Assembly: GCA_002633005.1 (NCBI GenBank)
Contig: NMRA01000311.1
Coordinates: forward strand, 323,839-387,838
Reading direction: 5' to 3'
Length of the DNA: 64,000 nt
Source: Phoronis australis
Lineage: Eukaryota; Phoronida; Phoronidae
Position numbers and translations under genes: made by a program
In this document: in pieces, positions 24,600 through 35,359 of the stretch
Layout of the letters: every line of letters starts with the position of its first letter
How positions within the stretch are numbered: position 1 is the stretch's first letter
The notes under the pieces: model-generated
Databases searched by the model: none
The model's input: the letters and a program-made list of their open reading frames with translations, nothing else
What the model was told of the DNA's origin: nothing

Positions 24600-25017
24600 T
24601 CTTTTAAATGTTTCATGCCCAAAATACAGTTTCTCACAAAATAATAATACTACAGTGAAAGTTACAAACATTTCTTTAGACATTGATGATCTCTTGCAAA
24701 TCTTATACCTTAAGGCCAGCTGTAACTGTGGCACCACGCCTGCTGACAAGAGTGGTTGATACAGTAACTCACACTTTCCACAGTCTCTCTCTAGTATGTG
24801 CTTTAGTTTACCTCTCTCAAAGACTTGCGCACTTATCCAGTAATTCAGCCTCTTGCACAAATCAATGTGAAAGGACTTTATTGGCGAGGTTTGTTGTCTA
24901 TTTTTGCACCATCAGGATAAAGTTCAACAATATTTTTGTGTAAGAAGGCATGATCAGAATGCAACTCCACAATAAGTCAGAAAAATTGTGTGGAATAAAT
25001 TATGTTACATGATACTC

Positions 25018-28000
25018 TCACCTGCTTACATTCCGTACACATAATGAACCATTAGTTCCTCCGAATCCAAAAGAGTTTGTCAGAGCTATTCTTTTGTTGC
25101 TTTCCCAGGGAATGCACTTATTCGGAACATGCCTGAATGTAAAGCCGTTGTCAGGTGTATTCAAGTTTACTGTTGGTGGTATTACACCTGTGCGCACTGC
25201 CATGATGGTGAATATGGCTTCTACACTACCAGCTGCTCCCAACAGATGTCCTACCGCACCTTTAGTGGAGGAAACACGCAAACTATCACAGCTGTCCCCA
25301 AATAAGTGCTGTATTGCATTACATTCTGCCTTGTCACCAGACGGCGTTGAAGTAGCATGGGCATTTATATACCCGACAGACTCAGGTGAGAGCTCTGCAC
25401 CTTTCAATGCATTAGACATACATCTGTAAGCACCGTCGCCACTTTCTGGCGGTGACGTTATGTGATGAGCGTCGCCGGATAACCCATAACCTAATATCTC
25501 GGCAAATATCGGAGCTCCTCTGTCTAATGCTTTATTTAACTCCTCGAGTACAAGAATACCAGCTCCTTCAGCAATAACAAAACCATCCCGATTCTGGTCA
25601 AACGGTCGAGAGGCTTTTTCTGGAGTACTATTAAACTTTGTGCTGAGTGCTCTCATGCGGGCAAAGCCAGCTATTGACACGGGCGATACACAAGCCTCTG
25701 TTCCTCCGCATATCATGACATCAGCGTCTCCATGTTTGATGAATCTATAGGCGTCTCCTATTGCATGCAGACCGGTAGTACAGGCTGTCGACACAGAATG
25801 ATTGGGACCCTGCCAGATTAATATACATACATTAATTAGATTTTAGTTATTTATGATAAAGGTGAACATAGAACACAACAACAAAACAAGCCTGGTCACC
25901 TGTTCGGAATGTCTATTAGAATGACAACATCTCTGCCATAGATGGCAAATTTTTACACAGTATCACTAAAAGGCGAATAGGAAAATGTGGAACCAACAAA
26001 CAAATGCACAAATCTAGACGCAGTTTTTTGTTGTGAGGATGTTTTACTGATAGATGACACTAAACCGAGTACATGCCAGCGACAGCCAAAAGACACATGT
26101 ATTGTGACAAGGTAAACAAACCTAACATTGTTACATGGAGAAGACCAATAGTAAGTCTTCCCTTACTTAGCACACAGTATGGGCGACAAGCGAAATTCTT
26201 GGTCAACTTACTTCACAAAAATAAAAAAGTAAGAAAATTTTAGTCTTTTAGTCTATTTATACCATTTTTTATAAAGTGATGTTGTCGTTAAACATAATTT
26301 GGTAAAGTTTCCACTATCTGTAGCAAAGTCATCAGTCTTGGAAAAATGAATAAAATGGAACATGAATAAAATGACAATTTTGGCATTTTTTTGAGCGAAA
26401 TTAGTGTCGAATTGCAGTAGGTTAAGTACCTTGCAGTTGAACTTGAGTGCTATGTTCCCTGCTGCCATATTGGTGAGTATCCGTGGAACAAAGTGTGGAC
26501 TAACACTTCGGTAACCCTTCTTGCATAACCCTCTACCTGTGTCCACAATGTCATCCAGGCCGACCATTCCCATGCCAACAGCGACACCTGTCAACAGTGA
26601 GAAAAAACCATGGCCAGATCAGATCTTGCTGACCACGACTTCATGACAACAACATCAAGCTTGATCAAGAAATTCTATCCCAGGTCAGAGCTTCATGACT
26701 TTGGGCCACTGCTTCGTGCTTGAATGTAACTGTTCCTTTTCAAGGTCAGTGCTTCATATTTCTTGATCAAGACTGAATATATCTATCAAAGTACATAGCA
26801 AATTTCTCAGATGCGATAGCACCATTGCGTTAGATCATTAGTAAAGTCTCCCCGTTCTGTTTCGACAAGCCGCAGAAGGCTGCCTTCAAAACTCAGAAAA
26901 TACTGCTGACAAAAGCTCCTGTTATGCGGTATTCTAACACCAAGCCCATTACCATCTCACGTGATGCTTCTCAGTTAGGCCTTGGAGCACAGCTTTTGCA
27001 AGGTGAGCAACCAGTTTGCTATGCCTCTAAGTCCTTGACAGCAGCTGAAAAAGCATACTCCCGGACAGAAAAAGAATTACTGGCTATTGTGTTCCCTTGT
27101 CGTAAATTACACAATCTATTGTATGGTAGACTGATATTACCACAAAGACTGGTCACATGCCACTAGTCAGCATTATTAATAAGCCTTTGTTGCAAGTGCC
27201 AATGTGTCTCCAGAAGATGCTTTTGAAATTACAGTCCTATAGCTTTCGGCTCGTTGCCAAGGCAGGGAGATATATATCCCAATACCAGATGCTGTCAGCA
27301 GAGCCCCACTTAGTCACTGTTATTATCGTGGTCTTGTAGATGACTTTCACGACTATCAGGTCTGTGCTTTTCAACTGTCCATGCATTTTCTACACAGAAG
27401 TTAGCAGAGCTTCAGGAGGCCACTGAAAATGACCCAGAGTTTTTGAAACTCAAAACCATAATTCTTGAGGGTTGGCCCAAAGAAAAGTCTCAAGTAGACC
27501 GCCTGGCGCCAGGTCAAACATAATTGGGACTTTCGAAATGAATTGGCCGTCTATAATGCCAATCTCTTCCATGGAGAAAGGGTTATGATACTTCAAGCTA
27601 TCAGAAGTCATATTCTGAATTTGATTCATAGTAGCCATCAAAGCGTAGTTAAGAGCAAACAATTACCGTAGCTAGGGTGATACTCTTTTGGAAGGTATGA
27701 GTAAGGAGATAGCACATGTCAGTAAATGTGCAATTTGTCAACAGTTTGGAAATGCTCAGCAGTGCAAGTCTGATGAGTACAGTAGTAACAACACTGCCAT
27801 GATGGCAGGTTGTTGATGGTGTACGTTGTCTTGCAGCTGTTGATCACTATACTGTCTCGGCGCAACCATCTTCTCCAGCAGGGTGATACTGATGCTCCCA
27901 CTGTAGAGTGTGATAGCAAACAAAGAGTTGTAACTCAAAGCAAGAGACTCTTGGTGTCGTAATATTTATTAGTAATACCTGTTAGCATTAATCCCATTGT

Positions 28001-31000
28001 GTCTGACCTATAATGCAGTGCTTCTTCCTGTATGATGTAGTAGTGTGTTAAGACAATAGAATTTTACTCTTACTTCCATCTTGTGATCATCAAGTAACCA
28101 CACCACGTCCAATAACATAACATGGTGTCAGGAGTGCTGAAGAACTGAAGAATTTGAGGACTTGTTTATTTTGTGATTGCCTGGACTGCAACAATGGCTA
28201 GTTTACAAGGATTACACCCAACCATCCATGAATTGGTCAGCAAGCGACCTACCACTGACATTTAGCAACTTCAAGGGTCTGTGCCAATTATATTTTGAAG
28301 GACCACTGTCAACATTGGAGGAAACACAAATGATCAAATATTTGCTCATTTGGGTTTTTCAAGAGGGACGTGATATCCACAAAACATGGACATTAACTGC
28401 AGATGAAGCAAAGTCACTGGACACTTACTGGAAAAAATTCGAGGAGTATGTGACGCCCAGAAGTAATTTCTGTGTTGCGAGATTTCAACTGCGAACCCTG
28501 ACACAACAAGATGGTGAGTCAATTGATTCATTCTTGAAACGTATCAGGCTCCTTGTTGCTGAATGCCAATACAGTGAACCAGACGACCACATAATTGATG
28601 CCTTAGTCTTTGGCATTCAAAGTCGACATGTGCAAGCTAAGCTGTTACAAGAACCTGACAAGCTGACCCTTGACAAAGCCATTGAATTGTCTCGCTTACA
28701 TGAGGCAACAGCCCGACAACTCGACGACATACACCCCAGCAGTAACACAGCTGTGCATGCGATACACGCCGCTAAGCCCAAACCGCAGCACAGAAAGCCT
28801 CAGACACATGACAAAAAACCTGCCCACACATCCAATGACTGCGGACGGTGCGGAACAGCCCATTCCCAGCATGACAGATGTCCAGCGCAAGGTGCTACAT
28901 GTCTGGCCTGTGGCAAGAAGAATCACTGGGCCACTGTTTGTCGCAGTAAATCACGATCACGTCCAACTGGCACAAAACCTAATACACACGTACACGCTCT
29001 AAATACGAATGATGAAGTGTTGTATTTTCACTCGTTGCAAATACATAGTCTATCGGACACCCAAGCCATTGTCAACTTACCTCTGACCTCCGGTGATACA
29101 ACATGTGACATACCCTGCAAGACTGACACTGGCGCGGAAGGTAACGTGATCCCTATGTCCAAGTTTAAGAACATAGTACCTGCAATGACAGGACTCTCCC
29201 CATCCAAAACACGCATCGAAGTTTATGGCGGCAGCACATTGAAGCAGTATGGTACATGCACTCTCACACTGACACATGGTACACAGAGCAAAGAGTGCAC
29301 CTTCCATGTTGTAGAAGCAGATGGTCCAGTCATACTAGGACTTCCAACATGCCGCGCTTTGCAACTGATTTCACTGAACTGCGAGATCACTACCCATACC
29401 AAAGACCCTGAACTAGGTGACATTCTACCAGGCCACTCAAGCCCATTTGTGGTGCCTACAGCTTCCTTCACAAGACTTGACGGTGACTCCAATGCAAAAG
29501 ACCATATACTCCGAAAGTATAAAGACGTCTTCGAAGGCATTGGGTGTTTTGAAGGAGAGGCACACATCACTCTTGACCCTACTGTTTCCCCAGTTGTTCA
29601 GCCCGCGAGAAGCATCCCTGAAGCATTCCGTGAGCCCTTGAAAGATGAGTTACAGAAACTTGAGTCACAAGGCATAATAGCCAAGGTGGACGGCCCAACA
29701 GATTGGGTGAACGCTCTGGTATGTATCACCAAACCGAATGGTTCGCTACGTCTTCATCTCGATCCAAAAGACCTCAACAAAGCCATAAAAAGACCCCATC
29801 ATTACACACCTACACTGAACGATGTACTGCCCAAGCTCAATGGTGCTAAGTATTTCTCCATCATTGACGCACGCTCTGGGTACTGGAACATCAAGCTGGA
29901 TGATGAGAGTTCACATTATACGACGTTCAACTGCATTTATGGAAGAAGAAGATTTCTCCGTCTGCCATTTGGTCTCAACTGTTCCCAAGATTTGTTCCAG
30001 CGAAAGGTTGATGAAACATTTGGCGACCTCACAGGTGTTACAGGTATCGCCGACGACATTATTGTCTATGGAAAGAAGGCTGACGGAAGCGACCATGACG
30101 CGAACCTAGAAGCTCTCATGAAGCGCGCTCGGCAGACAGGAATAAAGTTCAATGCTGATAAATGTCACATACGGTGTAGTGAAATCCCGTTTTTCGGTCA
30201 CATTATTAGTCGCAATGGCATACGCCCTGATCCACGCAAGACTGAAGCCATCGCGCGTATGGACCCTTCACAAAGTCTCGAAAGTCTTCAAACCTTCCTC
30301 GGCATGACCCAGTTCCTGTGCCGATTCACCCCCAAGTTAGTGTCGGTAGCCGCACCACTATGGGACTTGATCCAGAAAAAGTTCATCTGGGGACCTGAGC
30401 ACCAGAAGGCAGTAGATCAAGTCAAAGCCCTAGTCACCAATCCAGAAACACTGCAGTACTATGATAATTCAAAACCACTAGTAGTACAGGTCGACGTCTC
30501 ATCCAAAGGTCTAGGAGCCGAACTACTCCAGGAAAGTGGACCAATCGAGTATAGAAGCAAACTGCTAACAGAAACCGAATCGCGTTATTCTAATATTGTG
30601 AGAGAATATCTGGCGGTCGTGTTTGGTCTGGAAGCCTTCCACCATTACATATATGGCAGACATGTTCAAGTGAACTCTGACCATAAGCCGCTGGAATCTA
30701 TTACGAAGAAACATATCTCAAGCGCATCACCCAGGCTTGCCCGTATGCTGCTAAGGACCCAGAAATATGACTTCGACTTAGTGTACGTAGGCAAGAACGA
30801 AGTTCCACTAGCAGATGGCCTATCACGCATTGACCCATGTGCTGCAGATACAATCCCAGGATTTGACATAACCGTGCACGAGATACAGCTCCAACTGAAT
30901 GCCAGTCATACTCGTCTAACTCAGATCTGCTATGAGACAGCGAAGGACCCTGAGATGATGGTACTACAAAACATGATTGCCAACGGATGGCCTAACTCCA

Positions 31001-34000
31001 GAGCTGATTGCCCCACCACTCTGCATGGATACTGGAACTTCAGAGACGAGTTGGGAGTCGAAGATGGAATCATCATCAAAGGAAGACGTATAGTCGTGCC
31101 ACAATCATTACGCCAAACAGTGCTCAAACAGATTCATTATGCCCACCAAGGAATCGAAAAGTGCCGATTACGAGCCCGAGCGTCAGTATTCTGGGATGGA
31201 ATCAACAGGGACATCAACGCCAACGTGTCCAATTGTGCATCGTGCCAAGCACACCAGAATGCAAAGAACCTCTGTTACCACTAGACGTTCCACCTAGACC
31301 GTGGCACACACTTGGTATGGACCTATTCTACTGGCAACAGAAGAACTATCTCTTAGTCGCTGACATGTACAGCAAGTTTCCCATCGTACGAAGATTACAC
31401 TCAACTACGTCCGGTTCTGTCATCAACCATTTGAAGACTATATTTGATGAACACGGTCTCCCCGAGAAAATCGTCTCAGACAACGGACCACAGTTCTCAT
31501 CATACGAGTTCAAACAGTTTGCTGAAGTATACGAACTAGAACATGTTACAACATCACCGATGTTTCCCCAAGCCAACGGGTTCATAGAAAGAATGGTACA
31601 GACAGTGAAGAATCTATTCACAAAGGCCTTCAAGACAGGCAGTGACTCCCACTTGGCAATGTTGTGCCTAAGATCAACACCGATTGATCACAAAACTCCG
31701 TCTCCGAGTGAACTGCTCAACGGCAGAAGGTATCGCACCATGCTACCTTCTTTGCCTACCAAGGGGAACGGCGTGAGCAACGAAGCACTTCAAATGCGCC
31801 AAGAAGCACAGAAGCGCAACTTCCCCGGCTCAAAACAGTTACCTCCGCTATATCCGAGCGACAATGTACGCATGCTAAATACAGATACCAAGATGTGGGA
31901 ACCTGGAAAGGTTCTCAATCAGGAAGCCACACCCCCGATCATATAAGGTGAAAACCAACCGAGGAACTTTCTGTCGCAACAGAAGACATTTGCGCAAGAC
32001 CTCAGAAAACTTCGAAATTGACCAGCAGACCCAACTCGACACATCGATGCCAGAAGAACCAAATATCCCTAATGAAATTCAAACTGATACTCCTGCGACC
32101 ACCCGAAGTGGACGTACTGTGCGGAAACCTCAGCGGATGGACTTGTGAAAACGGAGCTTTTTATTTTATTAGTTTTCTTTTTTGTTAACACCTTAAGTGT
32201 TATACCGAACATTTACTGTCGTAGTTTAAAGGATATTAGACTTTTATGTCAGCTTCATCTGTTTCTTCAAGAAGGGGAGATGTCGTAATATTTATTAGTA
32301 ACACCTGTTAGCATTAATCCCATTGTGCCTGACCTATAATGCAGTGCTTCTTCCTGTATGATGTAGTGTGTTAAGACAATAGAATTTTACTCTTACTTCC
32401 ATCTTGTGATCATCAAGTAACCACACCACATCCAATAACATAACACTTGGAATCTGCCGAGGAACCAGAGATAATGCACTCTGGTCGGGTGTCTCAGCCT
32501 CCACCTTCATTGATTGACTAGTTATCCAACTTTTGTGTTCGAAACAGTGATACACACACATGCACGCACCCAGGCACGCACATACATATTATATATATTA
32601 TTTTCTTTGTGCTGATGGCATTTCCATGCTATTTCATGTGCTCTATCACAGATGATTTCATGGTTGTAAGTACACAGCACCTACTGTGTAACGGGTAACT
32701 GAAGAACAGGAGGCAAAATCATTACATAAAATGCCCAATAGGTGGCCATACATTACAACTTTGCAAACCTGTTCTGCATGATACATCCTCAGTTTCGTTC
32801 ATCGCATAGCCTGACATCTTTACTGCCTCTTCTGCAGCCACCAGGGCATACGCTGAAGCGAGAGACATCTTACGCAACTCTGATGAGGAAAAGTATGAGT
32901 CCAAGTCCAGATCGCCCACTTCTTCACCTCGTGGAACAATGCCAGCAACGCGACTTGGAAGTTTTTCATAATCTGAGAACGAATGCAAGATCACATGAAG
33001 TAGCAGTAACTACAGAAATTTCCACTTATTTTGCACAAAAATAATCACCAAAATTGATATTTTTCAAAGACTGTGAGGCACAATTTTCCGAAAGGCTTCC
33101 GGCATATGAAGCACCTATAGGAGCGTCACCGTTCTCATGGCCAGTCAAGATAGTGGCACCGTCTAGATAGTGGCACTGTCTACCTAGCCAGCCAGCTAGC
33201 TGTAAGAAGACTATCGTCAAAACATTAACTAGTTACCACTGTGTGTTGAGCTCCATCAGATCCCGAAATTTCACACAGCCAGGGTAGTTCTGCTCGTCAC
33301 ATCATTGCGAAACACTTATATCATCACATGTAGTGCTAATGACCAGTGCAAAATCTCAGAGTTAATCGACATTCACCTTGCAATCGTTTAAGTGAATAAT
33401 AAATGTCATTTTCTTGTACAATTCTTCGCCTTTTCTAGCAAAGAAAAGTCCGCCATTGTTTTGAAAACAGGGGATATGATGTTATACCACCTGCCGCACA
33501 CAGTGTTAAAAATGGCGAGTTACCGATTTTGGAAATGGGAAATGAACGAGGGATTGCTCTAAGAGTTGAAGAAAAAGTATTTGTTCGAGTTGGAAGGATA
33601 TAAATACATCAACAGCCTCCTAAGGTGTCCCTCTATGTACAAAAGGTATTTATAACAACGTGACTTTGATGTTTAGGAAGGGCCTATCAATAGCCATAGA
33701 AGATCCACCGTGGACGTGGTCACTCACTCACTAGTGTAGCGGCACTGGTCAGATATAGCGGTCCCTGATTTAAAGAACCAGGCAATCACTGAATAACAGA
33801 CCCGTTATTTAGTGGATGAACTGGTTCTCTAAATCAGGGACCGCTATTTCCGACCAGTGCCCATGGCGCTAGTCGTGCCCAGTGCCACTGGCAGTGTTAG
33901 TGATAGGCAATGACCATCGCCTCTGTTGGCCCGAACCAGAGGCGATGCAGAGGCTATAGGCACTCTGTACGCCGGAAGCTTTTCGGCGAATTATGCCTCG

Positions 34001-35036
34001 CACCGACTAAACCATCAAAGTCACGTTGTTATAAATACCTTTTGCGCATAGAGGAACACCTGAGGAGGTTGTCGATGTGTTTAATTCCTTTCGAACAAAT
34101 TCTCCTATTATCAAACTTTTTCTTCGAGCAGTCCCTATTTCAATTCCCAAAATCGTGAAATCAACTTTTTCATTTTTTAACCAGGCCAAAGGTCAGAAGT
34201 TGCGGACCTACCGGCGAACTTTGAATGCTGAAGTTCCTGCCCTTCGCGTACGTGCTGCCGGGAACCAGCCGTGCATTTGCCGTGTTGTTAAACATTAAAA
34301 TGTCAAATATGTGCACAAAGACTATTAAATGTCATATCAACAGCATTTATTTTTATCAAATACAAACAATAATTCATTGAAATACAATCAGTTTCAAGTA
34401 ACGCCAATTAAAGACAAGTATAAGTGGTGGCATTTTGGAAACGAACATTTGACTGACAAGACCGCAATGGCTCACCTTTGGCCTATTTAAAAATTATTGA
34501 GGTTATGAAGTCACATCACCTAGCGAGCGCGGTAAAAATTGGAGCGTGCGCAGTACAAAAATTTTGATTTCACGATTTTGGGAACTGAAATAGGGACTGC
34601 TCGAAGAAAAAGTTTCATAACGGGAGTATTTGTTCGAGTTGGAAGGACTTAAACACATCGACAACCTCCTAAGGTGTTCTTCTATGCGCAAAAGGTATTT
34701 ATAACAACGTGACTTTGATGGTTTAGTCGGTGCGAGGCATAATTCGCCGAAAAGCTTCCGGCGTACAGAGCGCCTATAGGGTCTGCATCGCCTCTGGTTC
34801 GGGCCAACAGAGGCGATGGTCATTGCCTATGTTAGTGACTGGAGTGGCAGTGTCGCTAGCCTCTAGTCTAGAGATCTAATGAACGCAGTTGCAACATCAC
34901 CTTCGCCAACCATTTTTCTTATTCCAGTTTGACCAGCGACAAGTTTGCCCCACACGTGTTCAAGTTTTACACCCAAGCTTGTTACTAATCCCATACCAGT
35001 CACCACGACTCGGCGGGATGGAAATGAAGCTGTCAT
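25018..35036 (-). CDS. OXSM: 3-oxoacyl-[acyl-carrier-protein] synthase, mitochondrial
   Basis: This is the KAS condensing enzyme of type II mitochondrial fatty-acid synthesis, which extends acyl-ACP with malonyl-ACP. Minus-strand exons: 35036-34901, 32972-32769, 26587-26430 and 25809-25018, giving 429 residues with all phases matching. Exon 1 holds [15 protein letters not shown]; exon 3 GVAVGMGM and NMAAGNIA; exon 4 the catalytic Cys in STACTTG, the His of NAHATSTP, the Lys/His of [12 protein letters not shown] and the closing [10 protein letters not shown]. The whole catalytic triad is intact. The first in-frame ATG gives only MTASFPS before the core, shorter than the human targeting sequence, so an upstream presequence exon may exist. 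The gene is head-to-head with the WD40 gene. Intron 2 (26588-32768) contains nested retrotransposons; intron 1 contains foldback repeats. Confidence 0.93.
26850..27954 (+). pseudogene. Old Ty3/gypsy pol remnant, left part
   Basis: A short open stretch reads like RT/RNase H ([40 protein letters not shown]). It is followed, after stops and shifts, by an integrase zinc-finger relic ([13 protein letters not shown] near 27726). The remnant is interrupted at 27954 by the younger LTR element and resumes at 32446. Confidence 0.8.
27955..28122 (+). repeat. 5' LTR of the gypsy element
   Basis: A 168-bp LTR, TGT...ACA. It differs from the 3' LTR by three substitutions and a 3-bp tag insertion, which points to recent insertion. 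Confidence 0.95.
28123..28136 (+). promoter_or_regulatory. Primer-binding site of the gypsy element (tRNA-Leu type)
   Basis: tggtgtcaggagtg starts directly after the 5' LTR. It is complementary to the usual tRNA-Leu 3' end including CCA. Confidence 0.7.
28194..32148 (+). pseudogene. gag-pol of the gypsy element, broken by three frameshifts
   Basis: A likely Gag start ATG is at 28194. Its frame shifts near 28215 into the long open frame that runs to 31284. That frame holds Gag with two CCHC-like knuckles ([17 protein letters not shown]; about 28839-28950), protease (DTGAEGNV, near 29125), RT (IADDIIVYG near 30050), RNase H ([13 protein letters not shown] near 30490) and the integrase zinc finger (near 31135-31250). 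The frame then breaks near 31255, inside integrase. The integrase core continues in another frame to 31946 ([22 protein letters not shown], the D-D-E residues). A third shift lies at a C run, 31932-31936, and the tail closes at 32148. This copy cannot make an intact polyprotein. Confidence 0.9.
32281..32445 (+). repeat. 3' LTR of the gypsy element
   Basis: A 165-bp LTR, nearly identical to the one at 27955. It is preceded by the purine tract at 32269-32280 and followed by the CTTGG target duplication. Confidence 0.95.
32446..32530 (+). pseudogene. Old Ty3/gypsy pol remnant, right part
   Basis: Directly after the 3' LTR, a short frame reads [14 protein letters not shown], like the usual gypsy polyprotein C-terminus (RSGR..RPP). 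It continues the remnant that ends at 27954, so the young element is nested in the old one. Confidence 0.6.
33063..33185 (-). repeat. Foldback repeat family A, copy 2 (partial)
   Basis: Contains gtgaggcacaattttccgaa and gcttccggc...gcgtcaccgttctc, the reverse of the family core seen at 33904-34168. It lies in OXSM intron 1. Confidence 0.45.
33523..33690 (-). repeat. Foldback repeat family A, copy 3 (partial)
   Basis: Shares gagttggaaggat, cctcctaaggtgt and tatttataacaacgtgac with the copy at 34556-34829 in the same orientation. It lies in OXSM intron 1. Confidence 0.55.
33743..33859. repeat. Palindromic MITE of 117 bp
   Basis: Arms 33743-33782 and 33822-33859 are inverted copies (cactggtc...gcggtccctgattt against aaatcagggaccgc...gaccagtg) around a loop of about 40 bp. 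It lies in OXSM intron 1. Confidence 0.75.
33904..34168 (+). repeat. Foldback repeat family A, copy 4 (left arm of an inverted pair)
   Basis: The arm runs from aggcaatgaccatcgcctct to cccaaaatcgtgaaatcaa. It is the reverse complement of 34556-34829 with few changes, leaving a spacer of about 390 bp. It lies in OXSM intron 1. Confidence 0.8.
34556..34829 (-). repeat. Foldback repeat family A, copy 5 (right arm of an inverted pair)
   Basis: Reverse complement of 33904-34168. The pair could fold the OXSM intron 1 transcript into a long double-stranded stem. Confidence 0.8.
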
Positions 35037-35359
35037 TTTTTGACAAGGCAAAGGGCGCAGACATTATGAAATGATGCACCAAAACGCCTTTTAAATTTGC
35101 CGATTTAAAACTTTTTAAAACACAGTAAGAGCCCAATATTCATAAAAAATTTATTTGATAGTATTTTGTATGCGATTCTTTGTTTCAAATATAGCTTAAT
35201 TACCAAAAGTTAGATATGAAAAAATAATTGGGGTTACGGCGACCCCATAACCTTTTGGCGTTGTTGCAGTGGAAACGAAGACGAGAGTTTCAAATGTGAA
35301 GGCGAATCGACCAATTTGTTCAGACAAAAAGCAGTGCTTGGTTCAACCTTTCTGCAACC
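35037..35359. promoter_or_regulatory. Likely bidirectional promoter between OXSM and the WD40 gene
   Basis: The two start codons are 323 bp apart and point away from each other. The gap holds a CCAAT box on the plus strand (35311-35315) and one on the minus strand (ATTGG, 35227-35231), a few CpGs and no obvious repeat. A shared promoter is inferred from this layout. Confidence 0.6.

Larger units (their letters stand above)
19750..25017. other. Intergenic region between the EGF-protein and OXSM genes
   Basis: It contains the EGF-gene polyA signal (AATAAA at 19839-19844), a G-rich run at about 21136-21170, a Harbinger-type transposase remnant near 22.6-22.9 kb, a minisatellite at 24.1-24.5 kb and the OXSM 3' UTR. 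No intact gene is visible. Confidence 0.55.
27955..32445 (+). mobile_element. Ty3/gypsy LTR retrotransposon, full length, young, frameshifted
   Basis: The 4.5-kb element has LTRs at 27955-28122 and 32281-32445 (TGT...ACA) and a perfect 5-bp target duplication, CTTGG, at 27950-27954 and 32446-32450. The primer-binding site tggtgtcaggagtg follows the 5' LTR and would pair with a tRNA-Leu 3' end. A purine tract (aagaaggggaga) precedes the 3' LTR. The gag-pol order is Gag, protease, RT, RNase H, integrase. It lies on the strand opposite to OXSM, in its intron 2. Gag zinc knuckles and the single-ORF layout suggest the Mag/SURL group; this is inference. Confidence 0.95.

Noticed and set aside
25094-25429. 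111-codon plus-strand ORF
   Set aside because: Antisense shadow of OXSM exon 4, whose minus-strand frame is clearly the coding one.
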